Assembly (NCBI GenBank): GCA_022763285.1
Contig: JALEHB010000140.1
Location: 1-53,250 of the forward strand
Direction: 5' to 3'
Source of the DNA: Pseudomonadales bacterium
Lineage (GTDB): Bacteria; Pseudomonadota; Gammaproteobacteria; Pseudomonadales; Pseudohongiellaceae
Length of the DNA stretch: 53,250 nt
A program made the position numbers and the translations under genes. This document shows positions 44,288 to 53,250 of this stretch, in pieces. The notes beneath the pieces are model-generated. The model was not told the DNA's origin. It saw only the letters and a list, made by a program, of their open reading frames with translations, and did not search any database. Numbering within the stretch: position 1 is the first letter of the stretch; each line of letters opens with the position of its first letter.

Positions 44288-44967
44288 TCCCAGTCGCTGC
44301 TGAGCAACTCATAGGCTTCCAGCAAATACTGGTCCCGGTGGGGAAGACGCATTACTGCGTAGAGCTCGCCATCGGGATTGATGATCGAGATATGACCAGA
44401 ATGGTCGAATAATTGCGCTCCGTCGCTGGCCTGAGGCATTGCCATATGGCCTTCGTGCTCACTGCGCTCTGCGGCAGTATTACTCACCACATAAAGCTGT
44501 TCAGCAAGATTGGCAAGCTGGCGCTCACTGCCGGTGAGACCGATGAAATCTTCGTTGTAGTCATCCAGATAGGCACGCAACTCGGCAGCACTGTCCCTTT
44601 GTGGGTCAACTGTCGCCATTACTATCTGCGGGAGTGGCAAATCGCTGTTTTCAGCCTGTAATTGTCGATAAAACTTGCCCAACTCGGCCATGGTGAGTGG
44701 ACAGACATCCGGGCAATTGGTGAAACCATAGAACACCATCGACCAGCGGCCGGCAAATCGCTGCTGATCAAAAATCTGTCCCTCGGTATCTTCCAGTTGA
44801 AACACCCTTATTGGCTGAGCCTGGGGCAGCAGATTGGTGCCCAATTCGTCCAGGCGCTCGAGATCGTTGGCGGCGTCACGCACCAGAAACAGAAAAATCA
44901 GGGATACTGCCAGCGCCAGGTCGATCGCGATGAAGGCAGCCCATTTGAGTTTGCTTGCCCGGGTCAT
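44284..44967 (-). CDS. SCO1/SenC-family copper chaperone
   Basis: The 227-aa product has an N-terminal TM anchor (AAFIAIDLALAVSLIFLFL) and a thioredoxin-like domain with the copper-binding FTNCPDVCPLT and the later His (FDHSGHISIINPDG). It would load CuA of the oxidase subunit II. It lies downstream of the haem O synthase gene and near the coxB-A-C-D operon. Confidence 0.9.
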   Translation of the reverse strand: MTRASKLKWAAFIAIDLALAVSLIFLFLVRDAANDLERLDELGTNLLPQAQPIRVFQLEDTEGQIFDQQRFAGRWSMVFYGFTNCPDVCPLTMAELGKFYRQLQAENSDLPLPQIVMATVDPQRDSAAELRAYLDDYNEDFIGLTGSERQLANLAEQLYVVSNTAAERSEHEGHMAMPQASDGAQLFDHSGHISIINPDGELYAVMRLPHRDQYLLEAYELLSSDWD

Positions 44968-45007
44968 AGATGCTTGCGGTTCAATCCCGCCTCGCTATTG
45001 AACTGGC

Positions 45008-45892
45008 TCAGAACAGATAGTGATCAACCACCAAAGCCACAAATAACAGGGCCAGGTAGACGATGGAGTACTTGAAGGTATCCATGGCTGTGCTGGGCTT
45101 CTGTCGATACATCAGCTTCAGGGACCAGACCATGAAGCCGGCACCCAGCGCCAGGGCGGACAGCAGATACAGCCAACCGCTCATGCCGGAGAAGAAAGGA
45201 AAGATACTGGCCAGCACCAGCATGACGGTATAAACCACGATATGAATCTTGGTAACGTGCTCGCCATGGGTTACCGGCAACATGGGCACCCCGGATTTGG
45301 CATATTCTTCCTTGCGGTGAATGGCCAGAGCCCAGAAGTGAGGCGGGGTCCAGGCAAAGATAATCAACACCAGAATCAACGCATCCGGCTCAATGGTGCC
45401 AGTCACAGCAGACCAGCCCAGCAGCGGCGGCATGGCGCCGGAAAGCCCGCCAATGACGATGTTTTGCGGTGTGGCATGCTTGAGATAGCCGGTGTAGATG
45501 AAGGCATAGCCTACGAAGGAGCCAAGAGTCAGCCAGGCACAAAGCGGATTGACCCAGAACAGCAGTATCGCCATGCCTGCCACGCCAATGGCGATGGCAA
45601 ACAGGCTGGCCTGCAGCACATCGACGCGACCCTGGGCCATGGGCCGGTTATGGGTGCGCTTCATGAGGATGTCTATCTTGCGATCAATCAGGTGATTGAC
45701 CACGGCGCCTGAGGCCGCCACCAGGGCAATACCCAGATTGCCCAGAATCAGCACATCCAGCGGCACCATGCCAGGTACAGCCAGCATCATGCCCACCACC
45801 GAGGTAAGAATCATCAGCATGACCACCCGGGGCTTGCACATCTCGTAGTAATCGCGCCAGGTGGTGGCCGGATTTGAAGTAATGTCTGTCAT
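45008..45892 (-). CDS. cyoE: Protohaem IX farnesyltransferase (haem O synthase)
   Basis: The 294-aa inner-membrane prenyltransferase converts haem B to haem O. It has about eight TM segments and the aspartate-rich motif NHLIDRKIDILMKRTHNRPMAQG. It is divergent from the oxidase operon, which would use haem O or, if haem A synthase exists elsewhere, haem A. No haem A synthase gene lies in this window. Confidence 0.93.
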   Translation of the reverse strand: MTDITSNPATTWRDYYEMCKPRVVMLMILTSVVGMMLAVPGMVPLDVLILGNLGIALVAASGAVVNHLIDRKIDILMKRTHNRPMAQGRVDVLQASLFAIAIGVAGMAILLFWVNPLCAWLTLGSFVGYAFIYTGYLKHATPQNIVIGGLSGAMPPLLGWSAVTGTIEPDALILVLIIFAWTPPHFWALAIHRKEEYAKSGVPMLPVTHGEHVTKIHIVVYTVMLVLASIFPFFSGMSGWLYLLSALALGAGFMVWSLKLMYRQKPSTAMDTFKYSIVYLALLFVALVVDHYLF

Positions 45893-46519
45893 TGCGCTGC
45901 CGTGGCTTAGGGAATCGGGGAAACTGCTTTGTTCGGACCCTGTGGTTCATCCTGAACCGGGTTTTCACCCCTGGTCGGAACCTTGCTTGAGCACTTCGCT
46001 CAGAGCGCGGCATTCAACCACGTTTAACTGCCAATCTCAAGATAATCAGCGGCGAAACAAGCAACATCCTGCTGTATTTTATGACCGATAATTTGGGAAT
46101 AATTGCCACCTCTGCCGAGAGTGACACCTTCCTGTCAAAAATGCTTGATTTGGCTCAGGTTTATGGCCCTTTAAGGCCCCGTTTAACTTGCCCTTGGAGG
46201 CAATTTTCTATAGGATTCGCCAACGCGTGAGGTGTGCGTTTGGCCTAGAAAACAGGCGGTTTTTGAAACTTATTAATTGCTGCGTTTACACGGCCGTAAA
46301 ACCCCGTCCAGAACATAATAATACTAAAGGGAATTCATCAGGACAGAGCCACTGAGGGCGATTGTTGTTGGTGACGCTCAACCCGTTTGCGCGTTATCTC
46401 TCAATCCTCCCTGTGTTCACCCGGTGAACAATGAACAAGAAATAACGGCTATTTAACGGCGCTGGCACCGATCAAGGCGTCCTGAATAGCTGGCTTACTT
46501 TTAGAAGGAATACTGGTTT
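45893..46519. promoter_or_regulatory. 627-base divergent control region between cyoE and coxB
   Basis: No convincing gene is present; a 49-codon frame at about 46081-46230 has no ribosome site and no family look. The notable element is a perfect palindrome at 46414-46430. The coxB ATG is preceded by AGAAGGAAT. The region must hold promoters for both directions, but I cannot place them firmly. Confidence 0.55.
46414..46430. promoter_or_regulatory. Perfect 17-base palindrome upstream of coxB
   Basis: TGTTCACC-C-GGTGAACA is a perfect inverted repeat with 8-bp arms around one base, 90 bases before the coxB start. It has the size of a dimeric repressor or activator operator. I cannot name the protein; an RNA hairpin with such a short loop is unlikely. 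Confidence 0.5.
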
Positions 46520-47875
46520 ATGGCTTTAGCGGTCGTTATCTTTCTACTGGTCATTGGATCTATCATTTTCCATTTTGCCAGCCCATGGTGGTTTACGGAC
46601 ATTGCTGCTGACTGGGGCTCCATTGATTTCACAATCAATGTGACGTTCTGGGTCACCGGCATCGTCTTCATTGCCACGAACCTTTTTCTCGCCTACTGCG
46701 TTTGGAAGTTCCGTCAGAAAGACGGTCACAAGGCAGTTTACGAGCCGGAAAACACCAAACTGGAAGTGGGCCTGTCGGCTTTCACTACAGTGGGTGTCAT
46801 CGCCATGCTGGCGCCCGGCCTGTTTGTCTGGGCCAGTTTCGTGAATGTGCCGGAAGAAGCCGGCCAGATCGAAGTCCTGGCATCCCAGTGGCAGTGGCAA
46901 TATCGCTATCCCGGTGCGGATGGCCAACTGGGTACTGCCGATGTGCAGCTGGTATCCATTGACAATCCCTTTGGTGTGAATCCCGAAGACCCCAATGGTC
47001 AGGACGATGTGGTCGTTAACGATCCGGTCCTGCATCTGCCCATGGGTCAGCCTGTTCAGGCCCTGCTGCGTTCCCACGACGTACTGCATAACTTCACCGT
47101 GGCCCAGTTCCGCGTGAAGATGGACCTGGTTCCGGGGCTGGTTTCCTATCTCTGGTTCGAGCCGACTCGCGAAGGGACTTTCGATGTACTGTGTGAAGAA
47201 CTCTGCGGCATCGGTCACTTCATCATGCGTGGCGCTGTTGTTGTTGAGCCCCAGGAAGAATTCGATGCCTGGCTTGCCACTCAACCCACGTTCGCAGAAA
47301 CCCAGGCCCAGAGTGCTCCCAATGTTGCCGCCGGTCAGGCTGCCTATGCCGCCTGTGCCAGCTGCCACGGTCAGAACGGCGAGGGTAACCAGGCTCTCAA
47401 TGCCCCGAAACTGGCCGGCCAACAAGCCTGGTATGTAGAGCGTCAGCTCAACTACTTCAAGCAAGGTGTTCGCGGCGGTGAAGGCGATGCCGAAGGTGCA
47501 CAGATGGTGGCTTTCGCCAATATGCTGGCCGACGACCAGGCGGTTCGCAATGTAGCTGCCTATATCGAGACCCTGACCGATACTCCAGCCGAGCCCACCA
47601 TCATGGGTGATGTCGACAACGGTTATGACATCTATGACCGTAACTGTGCGGCCTGTCACCTCGATGACGGTGCTGGTACCTGGTACACCGATGCCCCGAA
47701 ACTGGCTGGCATGAGTGACTGGTATTTCGTAACCCAAATTCAGAAGTTCCGCGACGGTATTCGTGGTCTACATCCTGAAGATGACTACGGTGAACAAATG
47801 GTGTCTATGGCGACTGCCATGTCCGGATTGGAAGAAATCCAGGACGTTGCCGCCTACATCAACACCATGCGGTAA
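46520..47875 (+). CDS. coxB: Cytochrome c oxidase subunit II fused to two cytochrome c domains
   Basis: The 451-aa product has up to three N-terminal TM segments, the CuA domain with LLRSHDVLHNF and the ligand run CEELCGIGHFIM, and then two cytochrome c domains with CASCH (near 278) and CAACH (near 375). It accepts electrons and passes them to subunit I. One fused c domain is usual for caa3-type oxidases; two c4-like domains are uncommon. Both retain candidate Met ligands (AQMVAFANML and GEQMVSMATAM). Confidence 0.93.
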   Translation: MALAVVIFLLVIGSIIFHFASPWWFTDIAADWGSIDFTINVTFWVTGIVFIATNLFLAYCVWKFRQKDGHKAVYEPENTKLEVGLSAFTTVGVIAMLAPGLFVWASFVNVPEEAGQIEVLASQWQWQYRYPGADGQLGTADVQLVSIDNPFGVNPEDPNGQDDVVVNDPVLHLPMGQPVQALLRSHDVLHNFTVAQFRVKMDLVPGLVSYLWFEPTREGTFDVLCEELCGIGHFIMRGAVVVEPQEEFDAWLATQPTFAETQAQSAPNVAAGQAAYAACASCHGQNGEGNQALNAPKLAGQQAWYVERQLNYFKQGVRGGEGDAEGAQMVAFANMLADDQAVRNVAAYIETLTDTPAEPTIMGDVDNGYDIYDRNCAACHLDDGAGTWYTDAPKLAGMSDWYFVTQIQKFRDGIRGLHPEDDYGEQMVSMATAMSGLEEIQDVAAYINTMR

Positions 47876-47943
47876 CGAAACAGAAGAATTTTGAATTTGG
47901 ATTTACGGTAGCCAAGGGCTATTGATTTTATTAGGAGGTTTTA

Positions 47944-49734
47944 ATGGCTTACGTCCCATTAGCTGACCAAGACAAAGAGATGGAGATGCATCATCCCCAT
48001 AGCTGGGTCGAGAAATATGTTTTCAGTCAGGATCACAAAGTTATTGCGATTCAGTATGGCAGCATCGCAGTGTTCACCGGCATCGTCGGACTGGCACTTT
48101 CCATCCTGTTCCGCCTGCAGCTGGGTTTTCCCGAGTCTGTAGACTTTATCGATCCGAACTTTTACTACCAGGCCGTTACCATGCACGGCATGATCATGGT
48201 GGTTTATTTTCTGACCGCCCTGTTCCTCGGGGGATTCGGTAATTACATGATTCCGCTCATGTGCGGCGCCCGGGATATGGTGTTTCCATTCCTGAACATG
48301 CTGTCGGTGTGGACCTTTCTGATCTCCATCATCATCCTGATGGCGAGCTTCTTCGTCGGCGGTGGTCCCACCGGTGCGGGCTGGACTCTGTATCCGCCGC
48401 AAACGGCAATGGAAGGTACACCTGGTCATGACATGGGTATCATCCTGATGCTGATTTCCCTTGCAGTGTTCATCGTCGCCACCACCATGGGTGGTCTGAA
48501 CTATGCCGTGACCGTACTGCAGTATCGCTGCCGTGGCCTCACCATGATGCGTCTGCCGCTGACTGTCTGGGGCATTTTTGTGGCTACTATCCTGGCCCTG
48601 TTTGCTTTCCCGGCCCTGCTGGTTGCTGCCATCATGATGCTGTTCGATACGCTTCTGGGCACCAGCTTTTTCATGCCGGCCGTGATTGAAGCGGGTACTC
48701 CGCTGGATCACAATGGCGGTAGCCCGATTCTTTATCAGCATCTGTTCTGGTTCTTCGGTCACCCCGAGGTATACATCGTTGCCCTGCCGGCTTTCGGTCT
48801 GGTTTCTGATGTACTGAGCACCCACGCCCGCAAGAACATCTTCGGTTACCGTATGATGGTCTGGGCGATTGTTGCCATTGGTGGCCTGAGCTTCATCGTC
48901 TGGGCTCACCACATGTATGTGTCTGGCATGCATCCCTACTTCGGTTTCTTCTTCGCCACCACCACATTGATTATTGCGGTACCAACGGCGATGAAGGTGT
49001 ACAACTGGGTGCTGACCCTCTGGGAAGGCGATATCCGCCTCAACGCCCCCATGTATTTCGCCATTGGTTTCGTCTTTACCTTTATCCACGGCGGCCTGAC
49101 CGGCCTGTTCCTGGGTAACGTGGTAATCGACCTGCCGCTGTCTGATACCTACTTCGTGATTGCCCACTTCCATATGGTAATGGGTGTTTCTCCGATCCTG
49201 GTACTGTTCGCGGCCATCTACCACTGGTTCCCGCTGATGAGCGGCAAGATGTACAACGAAACCCTGGCCAAGTGGCACTTCTGGCTGACCTTCCTGGGCG
49301 CCTATGCCATCTATCTGCCGATGCACTACCTCGGCTTCCTGGGTGTTCCGCGTCGTTACTATGTTCTGGGTGAGACAGATTTCATTCCTGCCTCCGCTCA
49401 GGATCTCAATGCCTCGATTACCATCGCTGCCATCTTTGTTGCCGCAGCCCAGATCCTGTTCTTTATCAACATCATCTGGACTCTCAAGAACGGCAAGAAG
49501 GCAGAGAAGAACCCCTGGGGTTCCGCCTCTCTGGAATGGCAGGCGCCTGATCTGCCTCCCAAGCACGGTAACTGGGGCGAAGACTTGCCGACTGTGTACC
49601 GCTGGGCCTACGACTACAGCGTACCCGGTGCACATCAGGACTTTATTCCGCAGAACACTCCTGAAAGTGAGGAGCCCACTGTGGATGAAGAACATTTTGA
49701 TCCCGATACTGATGAGTCAAAGGCTGACGTATGA
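47944..49734 (+). CDS. coxA: Cytochrome c oxidase subunit I
   Basis: The 596-aa product is the catalytic subunit of a haem-copper oxidase with about 12 TM segments. Low-spin haem and CuB ligands are visible: MHGMIMVV, FFGHPEVYI (CuB His, D-channel Glu, and the cross-linked Tyr), WAHHMYVSG, and AHFHMVMG. The K-channel Lys is present (VPTAMKVYNW), as is the D-channel Asp (ARDMVFP). This is the A1 type of proton pump. AGGAGG lies just before the ATG. Confidence 0.96.
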   Translation: MAYVPLADQDKEMEMHHPHSWVEKYVFSQDHKVIAIQYGSIAVFTGIVGLALSILFRLQLGFPESVDFIDPNFYYQAVTMHGMIMVVYFLTALFLGGFGNYMIPLMCGARDMVFPFLNMLSVWTFLISIIILMASFFVGGGPTGAGWTLYPPQTAMEGTPGHDMGIILMLISLAVFIVATTMGGLNYAVTVLQYRCRGLTMMRLPLTVWGIFVATILALFAFPALLVAAIMMLFDTLLGTSFFMPAVIEAGTPLDHNGGSPILYQHLFWFFGHPEVYIVALPAFGLVSDVLSTHARKNIFGYRMMVWAIVAIGGLSFIVWAHHMYVSGMHPYFGFFFATTTLIIAVPTAMKVYNWVLTLWEGDIRLNAPMYFAIGFVFTFIHGGLTGLFLGNVVIDLPLSDTYFVIAHFHMVMGVSPILVLFAAIYHWFPLMSGKMYNETLAKWHFWLTFLGAYAIYLPMHYLGFLGVPRRYYVLGETDFIPASAQDLNASITIAAIFVAAAQILFFINIIWTLKNGKKAEKNPWGSASLEWQAPDLPPKHGNWGEDLPTVYRWAYDYSVPGAHQDFIPQNTPESEEPTVDEEHFDPDTDESKADV

Positions 49735-50345
49735 GTCTGTTTAAAACACTTGCAGAAAAGCCCTGGGAAACCAAGGGGGTAGTCGGGGGCCTTCGGCCCG
49801 AGGGTGTGTTTGATTCACCCAATGAAAAAGTCACTTTGAACTTTTTCCTGGTGATTGCCTCGGTGGTCTTTTCCCTGTTCACCGTGAGTTATTTCATCCG
49901 CATGGAGCTGCCGGACTGGCAGCCCCTGTCGGAGCCCGGCCAGTTATGGCTGAACACGGGGTTATTGGTCTTGAGCAGTGTTTTCTTCCAATGGGCACGC
50001 AATATTGTCAGCAGTGGCAAGCAGAAAAACCTGACCACTGCCTTTGTCGGGGGTGGCGTCTTTGCCATCCTCTTCATCGCCGGACAATTGATGACCTGGG
50101 AGAGCCTGCAGGGGCAGGGGTACTACCTGACCTCCAATCCTGCCAATGCCTTTTATTACTTGCTGACCGGTTTGCATGCAGTTCACCTGTTGGGTGGCCT
50201 GTGGGTATGGAGCAAGAGCTCCATGCGCCTGTTTGCAGGAGCAGAAGCCAAAGACCTGAAGCTCAGTATCGAGCTTTGCACTCTGTACTGGCATTTTCTG
50301 CTGATAGTCTGGTTGGCACTGTTCGCAGTATTGGCCAACACATAA
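49731..50345 (+). CDS. Cytochrome c oxidase subunit III (first copy)
   Basis: The 204-aa product has five TM segments and the COX3 motif GLHAVHLLGGLWVW with final helices SIELCTLYWHFLLIVWLALF. It overlaps the coxA stop by four bases. It is shorter than seven-helix subunit III proteins and like CyoC-type ones. A second, different subunit III gene follows directly. Confidence 0.85.
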   Translation: MSLFKTLAEKPWETKGVVGGLRPEGVFDSPNEKVTLNFFLVIASVVFSLFTVSYFIRMELPDWQPLSEPGQLWLNTGLLVLSSVFFQWARNIVSSGKQKNLTTAFVGGGVFAILFIAGQLMTWESLQGQGYYLTSNPANAFYYLLTGLHAVHLLGGLWVWSKSSMRLFAGAEAKDLKLSIELCTLYWHFLLIVWLALFAVLANT

Positions 50346-50383
50346 TTCGAAAGATTAGTTTTATTGAATGGGAATAAATAAGG

Positions 50384-51061
50384 ATGAGTGAAGCAGCCGT
50401 AGCAGATAAAGCAGCCCACGGTATGAAAGGCATGGTCGACGACTGGAGCGCCGACAAGCAGGCCTATCATGTACCCTGGGGCAAAGCCATGATGTGGCTA
50501 TTCCTGGTGAGTGATACTTTTATCTTCACCTGTTTTCTGGTGGGTTACCTGAATGTCAGGATGACAACCACTGACCCCTGGCCGTTGCAGAGTGAGATTT
50601 TCGCTCTGTCTTTCGGCGGTGATCCGATTCCGTTGATTCTGATTGCCATCATGACCTTCGTGCTGATTACCAGCTCGGGTACCATGGCCATGGCGGTGAA
50701 TTACGGATATCGCAAAGACAAGAACACAACCTTCTGGCTGATATGTGCCACCGCTCTGTTCGGTGCCATGTTTGTTGGCATGCAGGTGTTTGAGTGGTCC
50801 AAGCTGATTTTCGATGAGGGCGTACGCCCCTGGGGTAACCCCTTTGGAGCAGCACAGTTTGGCTCGATATTCTTTATGGTGACCGGCTTCCACGGATTAC
50901 ACGTTTCCATCGGTGTAATTTATCTATTGTGGGTCGCCTTGCGGGTCAAAAGAGGTTATTACGATGACAAGGGCTATGAGATCGTCGAGATCGCCGGCCT
51001 TTACTGGCACTTTGTTGACCTTGTCTGGGTATTCATTTTCGCGTTTTTCTACTTATTGTAA
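50384..51061 (+). CDS. Cytochrome c oxidase subunit III (second copy)
   Basis: The 225-aa product also belongs to the COX3 family: KAMMWLFLVSDTFIFTCFLVGY, FFMVTGFHGLHVSIGVIYLLW and IVEIAGLYWHFVDLVWVFIF. It is only distantly related to the preceding copy, and keeps more of the classic motifs (GFHGLH, YWHFVDLVW). Either both form part of the oxidase or one is an assembly factor. Confidence 0.9.
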   Translation: MSEAAVADKAAHGMKGMVDDWSADKQAYHVPWGKAMMWLFLVSDTFIFTCFLVGYLNVRMTTTDPWPLQSEIFALSFGGDPIPLILIAIMTFVLITSSGTMAMAVNYGYRKDKNTTFWLICATALFGAMFVGMQVFEWSKLIFDEGVRPWGNPFGAAQFGSIFFMVTGFHGLHVSIGVIYLLWVALRVKRGYYDDKGYEIVEIAGLYWHFVDLVWVFIFAFFYLL

Positions 51062-51076
51062 GAGGGGTCACTAGCA

Positions 51077-51463
51077 ATGGCATCAGATGCAGGACAACAA
51101 CACCCACTGGGAATTTACTACAAGGTATGGGGGCTGCTCTTCGTAGTCAGTCTGTTCTCCTACCTGGTAGATTATTTCCAGGTAGAAGGCGCGATGCGTT
51201 GGACCCTGGTACTCATTTTCATGGTTATCAAGGCCGGCTTCATTATCGCCATCTTCATGCACGTGGTTTGGGAACGCATGGCTCTGGTTTTCACCATCCT
51301 TGGCCCACCCGTAGTATTGCTACTGCTGATTGGTTTTATGGCAGTGGAAGGCAATTACACTGAAGAAGCTCGCTTCACCTATATGGGTCATGACCGTGAT
51401 GCGGTCGCCCTGACACCTTCCGACCTCCACGGTGGTGGACACGGAGAAGAAGAAGCGCACTGA
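51077..51463 (+). CDS. Cytochrome c oxidase subunit IV-type protein
   Basis: The 128-aa product has three TM segments (WGLLFVVSLFSYLV, LVLIFMVIKAGFIIAIFMHVVW, ILGPPVVLLLLIGFMAV), and the KAGFIIAIFMHVVWER motif typical of bacterial COX4/CyoD-like proteins. The tail is His/Gly-rich (HGGGHGEEEAH). GAGGGG precedes its ATG. It ends the cox operon. Confidence 0.9.
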   Translation: MASDAGQQHPLGIYYKVWGLLFVVSLFSYLVDYFQVEGAMRWTLVLIFMVIKAGFIIAIFMHVVWERMALVFTILGPPVVLLLLIGFMAVEGNYTEEARFTYMGHDRDAVALTPSDLHGGGHGEEEAH

Positions 51464-51487
51464 TTTATCAGTAAGCCGAAACAAGGA

Positions 51488-51513
51488 AGGGCCAGCATGC
51501 TGGCCCTTTTTTT
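51488..51513 (+). terminator. Rho-independent terminator of the cox operon
   Basis: AGGGCCAGCA and TGCTGGCCCT form a 20-base perfect palindrome (51488-51507), followed by T7 on the plus strand. It lies 24 bases past the subunit IV stop. The minus strand has no T-run, so it ends cox transcription only. Confidence 0.94.
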
Positions 51514-51582
51514 ATGTCTGCTTTTTACAGGGCGGGGGAGTTGAGAAGGATTCAGGGACAGGGTTGTTGAATTGAAGCGAGC

Positions 51583-52401
51583 TCAGCCCTGCCGCAAGGC
51601 CGCAATCACGGCTCCGGTTTCGGGTCGCAGTCCGCGCCAGATCTGAAATGATTCGGCTGCCTGTTCCACCAGCATGCCAAGACCATCCAAGGACAGAGCG
51701 GCGCCCTGCTCAGTGGCCCAGTTCTGAAATACCGTGGCTGTGTCCGCATACATCATGTCATAGCAGCAGGTTTCGCTATGCACCCAATGATCCTGCACCG
51801 GCGGCAGGTTCCCTTCCAGGGACAGGGAAGTGGCATTGATAATCACGTCGAAACTGCCACTGAGATTTGCTGAATCAAAGCCAGCCGCATCAATTTCCAG
51901 CACTTCTGCCAGGGCATCACGTATTGCCTCTGCCTTGTGGACACTGCGATTGAGCAGACGAACTGATCCGGGCTTCACTTCCGGCAGAGCGGCCAGCACG
52001 CCTCGGGCGGCACCACCGGCCCCCAGCATCAGAATGCTTTTACCCGCCAGAGAGAAACCGTGGTTAACACTGATATCCCGAATCAGGCCGGGCCCATCCG
52101 TATTGTCGCCCAGCAGTTTGCCGTTCCTGATGCTGAGGGTATTGACGGCACCGGCAAGCTCGGCGCGAGCAGATAGCTCATCACAGAGTGCCCGGGCGGC
52201 TTCTTTATGGGGAAGGGTGACATTCAGACCGCTTCCGCCCTGGGCGAAAAACTCCCTGACAAAGGCGGCAAAATCGGCGGCAGTCACTTCCTGTTTGCCG
52301 TACTCCAGTGACTGGCCTGTCTGTTCGGCAAACAGCTGGTGAATTCTTGGTGATTTGGAGTGGGCAACAGGCTGGCCCACTACGGCATATCGGGACGGCA
52401 A
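51583..52401 (-). CDS. aroE: Shikimate dehydrogenase
   Basis: This NADPH enzyme reduces 3-dehydroshikimate in aromatic amino acid synthesis. The 272-aa product has VVGQPVAHSKSPRIH, the catalytic Lys in NVTLPHKE, the Asp in GDNTDGPG, and the nucleotide site LMLGAGGAARGV. The start is TTG at 52401 with GGGAGA six bases upstream; no in-frame ATG precedes the family's start. Confidence 0.95.
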   Translation of the reverse strand: MPSRYAVVGQPVAHSKSPRIHQLFAEQTGQSLEYGKQEVTAADFAAFVREFFAQGGSGLNVTLPHKEAARALCDELSARAELAGAVNTLSIRNGKLLGDNTDGPGLIRDISVNHGFSLAGKSILMLGAGGAARGVLAALPEVKPGSVRLLNRSVHKAEAIRDALAEVLEIDAAGFDSANLSGSFDVIINATSLSLEGNLPPVQDHWVHSETCCYDMMYADTATVFQNWATEQGAALSLDGLGMLVEQAAESFQIWRGLRPETGAVIAALRQG

Positions 52402-52465
52402 TTCTGTCTCCCTTTTATTGTGCTGCCCAAACGGGCTTCGGGCAATGCAATGGAGAGCTCCGGGT

Positions 52466-53250
<785 letters not shown>

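Noticed and set aside
46081-46230. A 49-codon frame in the cyoE-coxB gap
   Set aside because: No ribosome site, no homologous look, and it overlaps the control region; likely chance.
47959-49695. Long open frame of 578 codons on the minus strand opposite coxA
   Set aside because: It lies wholly antisense to an unmistakable oxidase subunit I, has a His/Gln/Asn-rich composition typical of shadow frames, and shows no domain.

Overview
The window reads as chromosome of an aerobic marine-type gammaproteobacterium. The grounds are Pseudomonas/Cellvibrio-like core synteny (dsbA, cytochrome c4, engB, polA, znuABC; aroE next to hemF), a full aerobic haem-copper oxidase locus and a type II secretion (T2SS) operon. 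No rRNA, tRNA, IS element or CRISPR array was seen. The genus cannot be fixed from the sequence alone.

Left part (1-25.8 kb), cell surface. A minus-strand operon makes dTDP-L-rhamnose (rfbA, rfbC, rfbD and partial rfbB) together with a sugar epimerase/dehydratase, a GT2 rhamnosyltransferase-like enzyme and a small secreted protein with a GspC/PilP-like look. Next come SapC, a methyltransferase with a regulatory domain, and a 929-aa cysteine-free acidic Thr/Ala-rich protein with RTX-type repeats, read here as an S-layer or surface-coat protein. Upstream of it lies a three-gene minus-strand operon: FecR-domain protein, CHASE2 class III nucleotide cyclase, TPR/beta-barrel outer membrane protein. 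A divergent Crp/Fnr-type regulator is followed by a complete type I secretion system (PrtD-type ABC ATPase, HlyD-type adaptor, TolC-type channel), a small unknown protein, a PIG-L deacetylase and a Wzm/Wzt polysaccharide exporter. The layout recalls the Caulobacter S-layer locus, where the coat protein, its type I exporter and O-antigen genes lie together.

The most interesting signal is regulatory. Two promoters, one before the coat-protein gene and one before the FecR/cyclase operon, each carry a CRP-type palindrome (TGTGATTAC-N-GTCAC) placed exactly 32 bp, centre to centre, from a -10 box (TATGCT, TATCTT), the geometry of class II CRP promoters. A third palindrome lies at 11765-11780. The Crp-like protein encoded in the same locus keeps the CRP recognition-helix residues but lacks the Arg-Ser pair that binds the cAMP phosphate, and the neighbouring cyclase has changed catalytic residues. 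This suggests a local surface-coat control circuit that may use a different signal.

Middle part (25.8-36.4 kb): a HigBA-like toxin-antitoxin pair with a perfect operator-like palindrome, then a minus-strand T2SS operon in the order gspL-M-E-F-D-G-H-I-J-K. It lacks gspC and gspN.

Right part (36.4-53.25 kb), housekeeping: DsbA, cytochrome c4, EngB, DNA polymerase I (proofreading site apparently lost), ZnuABC zinc uptake, SCO1/SenC and haem O synthase, then coxB (with two fused cytochrome c domains), coxA, two tandem subunit III genes and a subunit IV gene, and finally aroE and partial hemF.
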